Shown: positions 16,779 to 26,541, numbered from the stretch's first letter. The stretch: DNA of 38,600 nucleotides from Acidimicrobiia bacterium (GCA_021296315.1 JAGWAO010000005.1:44514-83113); one strand, 5' to 3'. Numbers and translations are program-made. The notes: generated by a model from the sequence alone, not told the origin.

Positions 16779-18137
16779 TCAGGTGACGACACCGCGCTGC
16801 GCCTCCTCGTCGTAGACGAACTTCCCCTGCAGGAAGATCCGCGTCCGCTCGAAGGGGTGCACCCGGCGATCGGGCACAGGGGTCTGGTCCACGGCGCGCC
16901 CGTCCTTGAAGACCATCTCGAACTTGCTCGGCTGCTGCAGCACACCTATGTCGACCGACGGATCGCCGGCGACGACCAGCAGGTCAGCCCGCTTGCCCTC
17001 CTCGATCGACCCGATCCTGCCCCGCCAACTCGGCAGCGTCCGCGAGGCCGCAAGGGTGCCCGCCCGGATCGCCTCCAACGGCGACATGCCCAGGTGCGTG
17101 ACGAAGATCTCCATCTCCCGGGCATGCCACTGCCCGAACGGCACCAGCGACAGTCCGCTCTCAGAGCCCGCGATTATCTCGACTCCGAGACTGTGGGCCC
17201 GGGTGAGTATCTCGGCTGCCGCGTCGATCTCCTGCTTGAACACGTCCACCGCGCTGACCCCGACCGTGCCCTGGGCCGCTTCCACCATGTTGAACAGCAG
17301 GGTCAGGGTGGGAACCAGCGGGATCTGTCGTTCGCCGACGAGGTCCAACCCCTCGTCGTCCATGTACGAGGCATGGAATATCCAGTCGAACCCGGCCCGG
17401 GCCGACAACTTGACCGATTCGGCCGTCCGTGCATGAACGGCGCAATGCCGCTCGAGACGGTGGACCTCGTCGGCCAGAAGATCGAACTCCTCGGCCCTGA
17501 AGGCCGCCCCCGACAGAGGCTCGTTGCTGAGCGCGGCGTCAGCCGACCCGGAGACCTTGATGAGGTCGATGCCGTCCTTGACCTGAAGCCGGACAGCCTC
17601 GAGAATCTCGTCACGGTTGCGCACCAGCGTGCCCGGCACGCCCGGTTGGAACGGGACCCAGGACGGGAACGGGTCCTCCAAGCCCTGGTGAGTGGTGATC
17701 TGGCGTCCGGCCGCTGACAGGCGCGGTCCCTCGACGATGCCGGCTTCGATCGCGTCGCGGAGAGCGACCGAGATCGAGTACGTCGACGCGGCCTCGCTAG
17801 CGGAAGTGACTCCGGCCTTGAGCACCTTGGCCGCGTGATAGCCCGCCAACATCGAGCGGTACTCGACCGAGGTGTATATCCCCAGTTCCTCCTCGGACTG
17901 CGCCTCGCCGAACGACAGGTGAGTATGGGCATCGACGAGGCCAGGAAGAATGCAGCGGCCCGTACAGTCGATGACTTCGGTGCCCTCGGCTCTCCATCTT
18001 GGCGGGAGCGCGTCGGCCTTGCCGACCCAGTCGATCACCTCGCCCATGACCGCCACTGCCCCGTCATCGGTGGGATCGGCTCCGGTCCCGTCGATGATCT
18101 TGCCGAGAAGGACGAACGCGTCAGATGTGGAGATCAT
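16779..18137 (-). CDS. Amidohydrolase (imidazolonepropionase/prolidase-like)
   Basis: TGRCILPGLVDAHTHLSFGE...GRIGSIEEGKRADLLVVAGDPSVDIGVLQ. Confidence 0.9.
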   Translation of the reverse strand: MISTSDAFVLLGKIIDGTGADPTDDGAVAVMGEVIDWVGKADALPPRWRAEGTEVIDCTGRCILPGLVDAHTHLSFGEAQSEEELGIYTSVEYRSMLAGYHAAKVLKAGVTSASEAASTYSISVALRDAIEAGIVEGPRLSAAGRQITTHQGLEDPFPSWVPFQPGVPGTLVRNRDEILEAVRLQVKDGIDLIKVSGSADAALSNEPLSGAAFRAEEFDLLADEVHRLERHCAVHARTAESVKLSARAGFDWIFHASYMDDEGLDLVGERQIPLVPTLTLLFNMVEAAQGTVGVSAVDVFKQEIDAAAEILTRAHSLGVEIIAGSESGLSLVPFGQWHAREMEIFVTHLGMSPLEAIRAGTLAASRTLPSWRGRIGSIEEGKRADLLVVAGDPSVDIGVLQQPSKFEMVFKDGRAVDQTPVPDRRVHPFERTRIFLQGKFVYDEEAQRGVVT

Positions 18138-18146
18138 CTGAATCTC

Positions 18147-18539
18147 TTATGACGGGATTCCTGCGATGGCTTCTATTTCGACCTTCATGCCGGGTATCGC
18201 CATTCCGCTGATACCGATGAGCGTGCTGCATGGCCGATGATCACCGAAGAACTCCTCACGCACCGGATTGATAATGGTCCGGTCATCCACATCGAGCAGG
18301 TACACAATTACCTTGAGAACATCGGCGAAAGTCGCTCCCGCCGCGGTGAGGATCTCACCCATATTGAGTAGAACCTGCCGGGTCTGTGCCGCCGCATCGT
18401 CGCCACCGATCAGGTTCCCCTCGGCATCGACGGGTCCGCAACCGGAGATGAACAACAAGTCACCGAACCGCGTCGCGTCCGTGTAGTGACTGATCGGTTC
18501 GATCAGATGATCGACGCGGATTTCCTCTTTCTGGGGCAC
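18147..18539 (-). CDS. RidA/YjgF/UK114-family protein
   Basis: GDLLFISGCGPVDAEGNLIG...AQTRQVLLNMGEILTAAGATFADVLKVIVYLLDVDD; GTG start chosen over the longer ORF. Confidence 0.88.
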   Translation of the reverse strand: MPQKEEIRVDHLIEPISHYTDATRFGDLLFISGCGPVDAEGNLIGGDDAAAQTRQVLLNMGEILTAAGATFADVLKVIVYLLDVDDRTIINPVREEFFGDHRPCSTLIGISGMAIPGMKVEIEAIAGIPS

Positions 18540-18549
18540 TGACAACCTC

Positions 18550-20202
18550 CTATGGTTGGGTAACTCGAAGTGCTGCCCTTCGGATCTTGCCCACCTCGGT
18601 GCGAGGCAGACTTTCAACATAGTCGACGATCCTCGGATACGCATGGCGGCCGACGCGCTCCCGCACAGTCTGCTGCAACTCGGCCGTGAGCTCGGGGCCC
18701 GGCGAAGCGTCCGCGCGGGCGACGATCACGGCGCGGACGGCGGAGCCGCGGACCGGGTCGGGCGAAGCCACCACTGCCGCCTCAGCCACCGCCGGGTGCT
18801 CGAGCAGCACAGTCTCGACCTCGATCGGACCCACGTTGTATCCGGCGGTGACGATGATGTCGTCATCGCGGCCCACGAACCACCAGCGGCCGTCGGTGTC
18901 GCGCCGGGCCCGGTCCTCGGTGACGAAGAGGTCTCCCTGCCAGCGTGCCTTCCATCCCTCGTGGGCGTTGTCGTAGTCGGTGGCCAGCTGGAACTCGGGC
19001 CGGCGTATGGCGATCGCTCCCTCGGCCACACCGCCGAGGGGCTCGCCATCGGGGCCCACCAGCATCACCTCGAAGCCGGGAACGTTGGTTCCCATGGCGC
19101 CCGGCACCAGCTCCATCGGCGGATCGGCCAGGTTGGCCAGGGCCATGCCGACCTCGGTCAGCCCGTAGCCGTCCCTGATCGGGGTTCCGGTGAGGCTCTG
19201 CCACGACGAGACGGTGTCGGCGTCCAGCGGCTCGCCGGCGCCGGCCGCGGCCCGGAGACTCGACGGCGCGCCGCGGCGCCCGACCGCGCCTACCAGGCTC
19301 CGGAACGCGGTGGGAGCTGCGGTTATGTACGTGGCCGACTCTGCGGTCATCACGTCGAGCCAGGCCGAGGGGTCGAAGGGACCCGAGTAGCTGAGCAGGG
19401 GGATGCCCCTGCCCATGGGTACCAGCCCCGTCGTGTAGAGGCCGTAGGCCCAGCCCGGATCGCTGGTGGTGAACAGGAGATCGCCGACCCGCAGCCCGAG
19501 GGCGTGGTCGACGTAGGGAATCAGCGAGACGAAGCCGGAATGCGGTATCACGCACGCCTTGGGCTGGCCCGTGGTCCCGCTGGTGAACAGCAGCGTGGCG
19601 GCCTCGTGAGCCGCGGTGTTGACCGCCGGGCCGGCAGGCTCCGCGGCCTCGATCTCGGCCCAGAAGCTCCGGTCGCCGGCGTGGATGCCGCGGCCGCGGG
19701 GCCCGGACACCGTGATCACCTCGATGTCGGTGTCCAGTCTCTCCAGGGCCTGCTGAACCCCCGAGCGCCACTGATGGTCGACGACGAGGAGCTTCGCCTG
19801 AGATGCCCGCAGGCGGTAGGCCAGGGCATCCGCTCCGAACCCGCAGAAGAGAGGCACGTAAGTGAGGCCGGAACGCCATGCGGCCAGAGCGCAGATCCAG
19901 GTCTCGATCTGGCGGGAGAGCACGGCGGCCACCCGGTCGCCCCGCCTGAGCCCGGCCTTCGCGAACGTGTCCGCGGCCATGGACGCGTGGTGTGAGAGGT
20001 CGAAGTAGGTCCATCGCTGGGACTGGCCGTCCGCATGCCTGACCGTGATGGCCAGGCGGGAACGGTCGCCGGCATGCCGGTCACAGCATTCGCGGGCGGT
20101 GTTCAGCCCCTCGGCGGGATCCTGGTCGAGCCCGCGGACAACTTGGGCCCAGACCTGCTCGGCCGGAGGCAAACGCGGTTCGGGCATTAGAGCCTTGGCC
20201 AT
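18550..20202 (-). CDS. AMP-dependent acyl-CoA synthetase/ligase
   Basis: LLFTSGTTGQPKACVIPHSG, DGYGLTEVGMA, WWFVGRDDDIIVTAGYNVGPIEVE, TEVGKIRRAALR. Confidence 0.92.
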   Translation of the reverse strand: MAKALMPEPRLPPAEQVWAQVVRGLDQDPAEGLNTARECCDRHAGDRSRLAITVRHADGQSQRWTYFDLSHHASMAADTFAKAGLRRGDRVAAVLSRQIETWICALAAWRSGLTYVPLFCGFGADALAYRLRASQAKLLVVDHQWRSGVQQALERLDTDIEVITVSGPRGRGIHAGDRSFWAEIEAAEPAGPAVNTAAHEAATLLFTSGTTGQPKACVIPHSGFVSLIPYVDHALGLRVGDLLFTTSDPGWAYGLYTTGLVPMGRGIPLLSYSGPFDPSAWLDVMTAESATYITAAPTAFRSLVGAVGRRGAPSSLRAAAGAGEPLDADTVSSWQSLTGTPIRDGYGLTEVGMALANLADPPMELVPGAMGTNVPGFEVMLVGPDGEPLGGVAEGAIAIRRPEFQLATDYDNAHEGWKARWQGDLFVTEDRARRDTDGRWWFVGRDDDIIVTAGYNVGPIEVETVLLEHPAVAEAAVVASPDPVRGSAVRAVIVARADASPGPELTAELQQTVRERVGRHAYPRIVDYVESLPRTEVGKIRRAALRVTQP

Positions 20203-20313
20203 CGAGATCCTTTCGCACCCGGAATCGAGGCCCGAGCGCCCTGTGTGCGATGGTAGGTTCGCCCCGGCGTAGCACGCAAAGCGCCGAATGGCACCACACA
20301 TCGAAGGCAGCGG

Positions 20314-21063
20314 ATGGGGCTTCTAGCGGATCGGGTCGCAGTTGTGACCGGCGGCGGCGACATTGGGGCGGCCGTCGTGAGCGCGTTGTGTCAACACGGT
20401 GCCGATGTCACCGTCTGGGATCGTCACCCACAGGTCTTGGAGGGACTTCCCGAAGGCGTGGCCGGCCGGGTCGTTGATGTGACTTCAGATTCCGCAATCG
20501 CGTCGGCCACCGATGCGATGATCGACGCCAGAGGCAGGATCGATGTCCTGGTGAACACCGCGGGCATTCTCACCAGCGCGGCCGTGGCCGAAATGTCCAC
20601 CGACAGGTGGCACCAGACGATCGAGGTGAACCTCAGCGGCGTGTTCCGCTGCTGCCGGGCCGTGGTTCCGCCCATGATCAAGAGAGGCTCCGGATCTATC
20701 GTCAACATCTCCTCCACCGGCGGGCTCCGTGGCGCGGCCGATCATGGCCACTACTGCGCCAGCAAGTTCGGCGTCATCGGGTTGAGCGAGTCCCTGGCCC
20801 TAGAGGTAGGGCAGCACGGAATTCGGGTGAACTGCATCTGCCCGGGCGCGGTCTCCTCGGAGATGAACACGGCGATGCTGACCGCGATGGCCGGCAGCAA
20901 CGGGAGCTCCTACGAGGCCGTGGAGGAATCGATCATCGGCAAGACCGCTCTTCGCCGACTGGTTGAGCCCGCCGACGTCGCCAACGCGGCGGTGTTCCTG
21001 GCATCCGATCTGTCCTCGTGCATCACCGGCATCGCCCTGCCGGTGAGCGGCGGCCTGTTCTGA
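20314..21063 (+). CDS. SDR-family oxidoreductase
   Basis: VVTGGGDIGAAV, VNTAGIL, SIVNISSTGGLRG, YCASKFGVIGLSESLALEVGQHGIRVNCICPGAV. Confidence 0.93.
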   Translation: MGLLADRVAVVTGGGDIGAAVVSALCQHGADVTVWDRHPQVLEGLPEGVAGRVVDVTSDSAIASATDAMIDARGRIDVLVNTAGILTSAAVAEMSTDRWHQTIEVNLSGVFRCCRAVVPPMIKRGSGSIVNISSTGGLRGAADHGHYCASKFGVIGLSESLALEVGQHGIRVNCICPGAVSSEMNTAMLTAMAGSNGSSYEAVEESIIGKTALRRLVEPADVANAAVFLASDLSSCITGIALPVSGGLF

Positions 21064-21119
21064 CGGCACGCCGGTAGGACGGCTGTGGCTCGCTGGCCTA
21101 TGGCGCAGGAACTGGGGCT

Positions 21120-22151
21120 ATGAGCGAAGCCGCCCTTCTCGGAGTCGAGCCCGCCAGCGTCGTGGACTGGCTGCTGCACAACATCGCGGGGTTGCAGCCT
21201 CCGGTGGAGTTCACCAACATCCCGGGGGGTCACTCCAACCTCACCTATTTGGTGACCGACCGCAAGCGGCAGCGATTCGTGCTGCGCCGTCCTCCGCTGG
21301 GAGAGCTGCTCCCCGGTGCTCACGACATGAGCCGGGAATTCCGGGCGATCAGCGCCCTGGGCCCGACCGGGGTCCCGGTTCCCCAAGCGTTGGGATTCTG
21401 CGACGACCACGACGTGACGGGCGCGTCCTTCTACGTGATGAGCTTCGTCGAGGGGCACGTCCTGCACAACGAGCAGGTCGCCACCGCGGTGTACAGCCCC
21501 GAGTCCCGGCACCGGGTCGGCCTGTCGCTGACCGAGGCCCTCGATGCCCTTCACTCGGTGGACATCGACGTCGTCGGCGTCGGGAATCTCGGTCGGCGGG
21601 AGGATTATGTGGGACGCCAGCTGCGGCGCTGGTTCCGACAGTACGACGCGTCCCGGGCCATGTCGGTGCCGCTGGTGGACGAACTGTACGAGTCGCTCCT
21701 GCTCGCGAGGCCGGAGCAGCAGAAGGCGTCATTGGTGCACGGCGACTACCGCCTCGGCAACTGCATCACCGACGACAACGGTGAGATCGCGGCGATCCTC
21801 GACTGGGAGATCTGCACTCTCGGCGATCCACTCGCCGATGTCGGCTACATGCTGGTCACATGGGCGGAACCCGGCGACGAGCATCAGGGGATCTCAATGG
21901 CACCGTCGATGGCCCCGGGATTCGCCACCAAGGACGAACTGCTCGAGCGCTATGCGTCGGCCAGCGACCTGGACCTCTCACCGGTCCGCTTCTACATAGC
22001 CTTCAACCACTGGAAGAGCGCCTGCATCAACGAGGGCGTCTACGCCCGGTACGTCAAGGGTCAGAAGCCGGCCGACGGCGTCGATGTCGACGCGATCGGA
22101 GCAGCCGTCGAGGTCCAGGCGCGACTCGCGGCCCAGGTACTCCAATCGTGA
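21120..22151 (+). CDS. Phosphotransferase-family protein (APH/ACAD10-like kinase fold)
   Basis: GHSNLTYLV, LVHGDYRLGNCI, AAILDWEICTLGDPLADVGYMLVTW. Confidence 0.9.
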   Translation: MSEAALLGVEPASVVDWLLHNIAGLQPPVEFTNIPGGHSNLTYLVTDRKRQRFVLRRPPLGELLPGAHDMSREFRAISALGPTGVPVPQALGFCDDHDVTGASFYVMSFVEGHVLHNEQVATAVYSPESRHRVGLSLTEALDALHSVDIDVVGVGNLGRREDYVGRQLRRWFRQYDASRAMSVPLVDELYESLLLARPEQQKASLVHGDYRLGNCITDDNGEIAAILDWEICTLGDPLADVGYMLVTWAEPGDEHQGISMAPSMAPGFATKDELLERYASASDLDLSPVRFYIAFNHWKSACINEGVYARYVKGQKPADGVDVDAIGAAVEVQARLAAQVLQS

Positions 22152-22175
22152 TTCGGCTGGGAGCGGCCTCTGGCG

Positions 22176-23312
22176 CTAGGGCTTGACCGCGGGCGGGTCG
22201 CCCAATGCCGGCCCCGGATCCTTGCGGATCTCCATGGTCGAGCAGTGGACTCCCCCGCCGGCCTTGAGGAACTCCCCGTAGGGCAGGACCTCGACCTCCA
22301 CTCCGAGCTTGCGCACAGCCGCGATGGCCTTCTCGGCTCCCGCGTGCATGATCACATGGCCCGGCTCCAGCAGCGTCACGTTGGCCGGCGCATAGAGCAC
22401 CTGCTCGTCCCGCTCGATCTCGGCGATCTTGTAGCCGTGGCGCACCAACCACGACAGGGTCTCGAAATCAATGCCCCCCGGGTAGAGGAGCACCTTGTCG
22501 GTGTCCAGCGGCCCAATGATCATGTCCGGGTGGGCGCTCGCCCCGCTGCCGGGATCGAAGTAGTCGCGCGTCGCCGTCTTGATGACGAGGTTGTGAACCT
22601 CATCCAGACCGGTGCTGCGCTTGACCACCGGCAGCAACTGGTCGAGACCCTCCTGGTTGAAGGCCACCGACAGCGCGGCCACGAACACGTCCTCCGCCAG
22701 GAAGAAGCACGGACCGGCCTCGCAGACCCCCTTCCCGGTGATCGTCAGGATCGGCGGGATCCCCAAGTGGGTCATGGCCCACCAGGCCAGGTACTCGGGC
22801 CGTCCGAACGACAACGCGCTGAACCCGAGCTTGGGGATCACCGACCCCCCGTTGAGCACGAGGAGTTCCCGGGCCGCCCACATGTACATCATGGGACCGA
22901 AGGCGCCGACAGGCGGATCGGGGAACTCGATCCGGTGCACGATCACGCCGTTGGCCTCGAGCACGTCCTGGTACATGGCGCTCTGCTCTTGCATGAGCTT
23001 CACGTCGAGGGTGTCGTAAGGCTCCTCCCACTTGTGGAAGAAGGCCGGATCCTCCTCGAAGATCGGGTTGTACTCGTTGGACGTGATCTTGGTGAGCGCG
23101 ACCTCTCGGAGCTTCCCGATCCCGTTGCCTCGAATCTCGCGGCCCCAGACCCTGCTGTAGACATCGAGATAGTCGATGTTGTGCCATGTCTCCGGCTCGG
23201 GGAATACCCCCGGCACGTAGCCCGGGATGTCAGAGAGCTTGAATCCGCCCTCAGACAGCTTCTCTTGCTGAGCCTCGATGTGGCGCAGGTACTGGCTGTC
23301 GATCTCCACCAT
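22176..23312 (-). CDS. Guanidine-modifying (amidinotransferase/DDAH) superfamily enzyme
   Basis: C-terminal GGGVHCSTMEIRKD catalytic-Cys motif; VTLLEPGHVIMHAGAEKAIAAVRKLGVEVEVLPYGEFLKAGGG. Confidence 0.82.
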   Translation of the reverse strand: MVEIDSQYLRHIEAQQEKLSEGGFKLSDIPGYVPGVFPEPETWHNIDYLDVYSRVWGREIRGNGIGKLREVALTKITSNEYNPIFEEDPAFFHKWEEPYDTLDVKLMQEQSAMYQDVLEANGVIVHRIEFPDPPVGAFGPMMYMWAARELLVLNGGSVIPKLGFSALSFGRPEYLAWWAMTHLGIPPILTITGKGVCEAGPCFFLAEDVFVAALSVAFNQEGLDQLLPVVKRSTGLDEVHNLVIKTATRDYFDPGSGASAHPDMIIGPLDTDKVLLYPGGIDFETLSWLVRHGYKIAEIERDEQVLYAPANVTLLEPGHVIMHAGAEKAIAAVRKLGVEVEVLPYGEFLKAGGGVHCSTMEIRKDPGPALGDPPAVKP

Positions 23313-23327
23313 CGTCGAGCAACCCTT

Positions 23328-24734
23328 CTAACGCAGCTCGGGCGGCAGGTAGTCGTTGCTGAAGTACACGCTCGGATCGTTGTCCAGCGAAATCAGGCCC
23401 GTCTCGAGCGCCCAATCGTGCCCTGCCTGCCACACGGCCTCGTCCTGCCAGAGAGCCCGGCCCGTCTCCGGGTCCTTCCAGAACTCGCGGAGGTTCTCGC
23501 CCATGGCCGCGTGGACTTCGAGCGGCAGCCACTCGTTCTCCGCGAAGATGTACGCGTTCGCCGGATCCGGGTTGTCGAGGTAGGCGTCGATACCCCGGGC
23601 GGTGGCCCGCAGGAACCGGCACACCGTATTGGGGTTGTCCTCGGCGAAGCTCGTCTCGGTGAGGATGAGCATCCAGTAGTAGTCGGGCACGCCGTGGTCG
23701 GTGTAGACGAAGTGGGCGGGCGTGTCGTTGACCAGGGCCGGGAACCTCACCGTGTCGGTGAAGACCAGCTGGGCTGCGGACGCGTCGATCTCGCGGTCGG
23801 CCAGCATCTGGGTCGAGGCGAAGCCGGGATCGACGACGGTCACGTCGTCCCGTGTGAGCCCGGCCGAAGCCAGCAGCGCATCGAAGTAGGTCTGGGTCTG
23901 CAGGTCGCTGGTGACCCCGATCGTCCTTCCTGCGAGGTCCGCAGGCTCGCTGATTCCGGAGTCGGGCCAGTACGCGGTGGCGCTCTGGAGCACCCTGAGC
24001 GTCGTGCCCACCGAGATGACCGGGATGCCCGTCTCGCGGGCCAGCAGGGTCTCGGGGAAGTAGCTCAGAGCGAAGTGCACCGTGCCCCGCGCCGCGAACT
24101 TGACCGGCGCAGCCGCATCCGGGGCCGGCAGCAGTTCGAGATCGATGCCCTCTTCGGTGAAGTACCCCGCCTCGACCGCGGCCGCGAACGGTCCGGTCGC
24201 GGCCCATAGGAACCAGTCAGTCATCAACTTGATGTCTTCGACCTCTGCGGGCCCGTCGCAGGGCTGAGCAGCCGCAGCCGCAGCCGCAGCCTCAGCCGCC
24301 GCAGCCTCAGCTGCCTCAGCCGCTTCCGCGGCAGCCTCCGCCTCGGCGGCAGCAGCCGCAGCCTCAGCTGCCTCAGCCGCAGCCATCTCGGCCTCGGCCT
24401 CAGCCGCAGCCGCCGCGTCCTGAGCGGCCTGCAACTCCTGCTCGAGCGTCACCACGACCTCGGGGTCGACATTGCCCTCGGCAGCCGCGGCCGCCGCTTC
24501 AGCTGCCTCGGCGGCCGCCATCGCGTCCGCTAGTGCCGCCTCCGCGTCAGCGGCTCGGGCCGCGGCATCGCTTGCCTCGGCTTCGGCCGCGGCCGCGTCA
24601 GCCATGGCCTGATCAAGCGCAGCGGTGTCGACGACCGGAGCGTCGTCGGCCGAGTCGTCGTCGCCGCAGCTGGCCGCGATGAGCGCGAGCACCACTACGA
24701 GTACCGACAACCGTTGAATGATCGTCCTTCTCAT
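23328..24734 (-). CDS. NitT/TauT-type ABC substrate-binding lipoprotein with long Ala/Glu-rich stalk (SBP2)
   Basis: MRRTIIQRLSVLVVVLALIAASC lipobox; ~120-aa A/E-rich stalk; IKLMTDWFLWAATGPFAAAVEAGYFTEEGIDLELL. GGGGGAG upstream of the ATG at 24734. Confidence 0.88.
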   Translation of the reverse strand: MRRTIIQRLSVLVVVLALIAASCGDDDSADDAPVVDTAALDQAMADAAAAEAEASDAAARAADAEAALADAMAAAEAAEAAAAAAEGNVDPEVVVTLEQELQAAQDAAAAAEAEAEMAAAEAAEAAAAAAEAEAAAEAAEAAEAAAAEAAAAAAAAQPCDGPAEVEDIKLMTDWFLWAATGPFAAAVEAGYFTEEGIDLELLPAPDAAAPVKFAARGTVHFALSYFPETLLARETGIPVISVGTTLRVLQSATAYWPDSGISEPADLAGRTIGVTSDLQTQTYFDALLASAGLTRDDVTVVDPGFASTQMLADREIDASAAQLVFTDTVRFPALVNDTPAHFVYTDHGVPDYYWMLILTETSFAEDNPNTVCRFLRATARGIDAYLDNPDPANAYIFAENEWLPLEVHAAMGENLREFWKDPETGRALWQDEAVWQAGHDWALETGLISLDNDPSVYFSNDYLPPELR

Positions 24735-24773
24735 GTCTAACTCCCCCAAGAGTTGAGCGTTCGGGCACGGTAA

Positions 24774-24795
24774 CTCAGAAATGTCAGACAGTCAA
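24774..24795 (-). promoter_or_regulatory. Candidate promoter/operator: TTGACT with overlapping palindrome TGTCTGACA (24782-24790)
   Basis: On the minus strand TTGACTGTCTGACATTTCTGAGTTACCGT; same 9-bp palindrome as upstream of SBP1. Confidence 0.4.
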
Positions 24796-24855
24796 ACGGT
24801 GTGGGCCCACGGATGGCGGGCCGTGGTCGGACTTGCCGCCTGTCAGAGTGGTGCG

Positions 24856-25686
24856 CTATTCGCCTTGGCCGGCACTGCCACGAGCAATGAAATGCCAGCG
24901 AATCATTCGACGCTCAATGAGCGTGACAGCGAGATACATGAATATGCCCATGAAGGAGAGGTAGAAGATCGCGGCGAAGACGACATCGGTCTGGAAGGCT
25001 GAATTGGCCAGGATCATTACTGGTGCCAGTCCTTCGATGGCACCGACGTACTCTCCGACAAAGGCTCCGATCACACTGATGACAGCCGAGTTCTTCAGCC
25101 CGGCGAAGATGTATGGAAGCGCGGCCGGAAACTTCACCCGGTGGAGTACCTGCCACCGAGAGGCCGAGAGCGAGTCCAACAAGTACAGCATGTCTCGAGA
25201 CACGGACTGGAGACCGGTAACGGTAGTAATGACGATCGGGAAGAACGATATCAAGACCACGATGATGATCTTTGGAGTCATGACGAATCCAAACCAGATG
25301 ATGAGAACAGGTGCGATGGCCAGGATGGGAATCGCCTGAGAACTGATCACCAGCGGCAGAATCGCGCGCCTAAGGGTGACCGACTCGGATATGCCTACGC
25401 CTATGAGCAAGCCAGAGATGACGGCTACGAGATAGCCAATGATCACCTCTTGGAACGTCACCCACGCATTGGGGAGGAACTGGTCAGATGCGTGGAAATA
25501 GGCTGCATAGAGAATGTCATGCAGTGGCGGCAGGATATAGTCGGGTTGGTCAAAGATTATGTTGAACAGCTCCCAAAAGACTATTATCGCGATGATAAGT
25601 ATGATCGCTGGAAGGTAGTCGACTATGGATGAGAGAAGCTTGCGAGTGGCCGTACGGCCTTCAGTCTTCCGGTCGATTGCTGCCAT
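24856..25686 (-). CDS. NitT/TauT-type ABC permease
   Basis: FLPNAWVTFQEVIIGYLVAV, AIPILAIAPVLIIWFGFVMTPKIIIVVLISFFPIVITT, RWQVLHRVKFPAALPYIFAGLKNS. Confidence 0.92.
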   Translation of the reverse strand: MAAIDRKTEGRTATRKLLSSIVDYLPAIILIIAIIVFWELFNIIFDQPDYILPPLHDILYAAYFHASDQFLPNAWVTFQEVIIGYLVAVISGLLIGVGISESVTLRRAILPLVISSQAIPILAIAPVLIIWFGFVMTPKIIIVVLISFFPIVITTVTGLQSVSRDMLYLLDSLSASRWQVLHRVKFPAALPYIFAGLKNSAVISVIGAFVGEYVGAIEGLAPVMILANSAFQTDVVFAAIFYLSFMGIFMYLAVTLIERRMIRWHFIARGSAGQGE

Positions 25687-25703
25687 CGTTACTCCTGCTA
25701 CCG

Positions 25704-26537
25704 CTATTCGTCGTTGTTCCGTGATCGCGCAACTTCTCGGAAGAGTTCCTCAAGTATCTCTTCCTTGATGATGTTGAACTCAGGAGTTGTCAGCACACTA
25801 TGATCACGTGGCCTGCCAAGATTGACACTGACCTCTTTACGGATTCGGCCCGGACGAGCTGTCATCATGAGCACCCGATCAGCCAGGAAGATCGCCTCCT
25901 CGACATCGTGCGTTATGAGTATGATCGTCGGTCTAGTACGCTCCCAGACGCCCAGCAGCCATTCCTGCATGACCGAGCGCGTCAGGGCATCCAGAGCTCC
26001 GAACGGTTCGTCGAGGAGCAGGACCGAACGATTGCACAACAGAGTCCTCATGAAGGCGACCCGCTGGCGCATTCCTCCTGAGAGTTGAATCGGATACTTG
26101 TCGGCGAACTGGTCCAATTCGAACTCTCGGAGTATCTCCATCGCTCGATCGCGGGCCTCTCTCCGAGGTGTTCCGAGAATCTCCAGCCCGAGTGCCACGT
26201 TCTTGCGAATATCGGCCCAAGGCATGAGCAAGTCGCTCTGAAACATGTAGCCGAAGTACGGGCGCCGATCCTCTACAACTACCCCGTCGATGAGTATGTC
26301 TCCGCTCGTGGGTGGCATGAGTCCGGCAGTCACGTTCAGCAGCGTGCTCTTGCCGCACCCACTAGGACCGACAAGGGCGACGAACTCACCGGCCTTGACG
26401 GAGAAGCCGATATCTTCAATGGCCACCATTGACCCGCCATGAGCGCTGGAGGGGAACTCTCTCGTAACGCCCACGTACCGGAGTTCGGCAACTTCACCGC
26501 CTGGCGATGAATCCGAGTTCGATGTACCTGTCGTCAT
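25704..26537 (-). CDS. NitT/TauT-type ABC ATPase
   Basis: GPSGCGKSTLLNVTAGL, LSGGMRQRVAFMRTLL, VLLLDEPFGALDALTRSVMQEWLL; start at MTTGTSNSD. Confidence 0.93.
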   Translation of the reverse strand: MTTGTSNSDSSPGGEVAELRYVGVTREFPSSAHGGSMVAIEDIGFSVKAGEFVALVGPSGCGKSTLLNVTAGLMPPTSGDILIDGVVVEDRRPYFGYMFQSDLLMPWADIRKNVALGLEILGTPRREARDRAMEILREFELDQFADKYPIQLSGGMRQRVAFMRTLLCNRSVLLLDEPFGALDALTRSVMQEWLLGVWERTRPTIILITHDVEEAIFLADRVLMMTARPGRIRKEVSVNLGRPRDHSVLTTPEFNIIKEEILEELFREVARSRNNDE

Positions 26538-26541
26538 GGCA

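Noticed and set aside
22245-24209. 654-aa plus-strand ORF antisense to the GME and SBP2 genes
   Set aside because: Runs across two well-supported minus-strand genes; Arg/His/Val-rich with no recognisable domain; typical GC-rich antisense frame.
24264-24632. GC-rich trinucleotide-like tandem repeat considered as a satellite or CRISPR-like array
   Set aside because: It is the Ala/Glu stalk coding region of SBP2 read in frame; no regular spacer-repeat structure.
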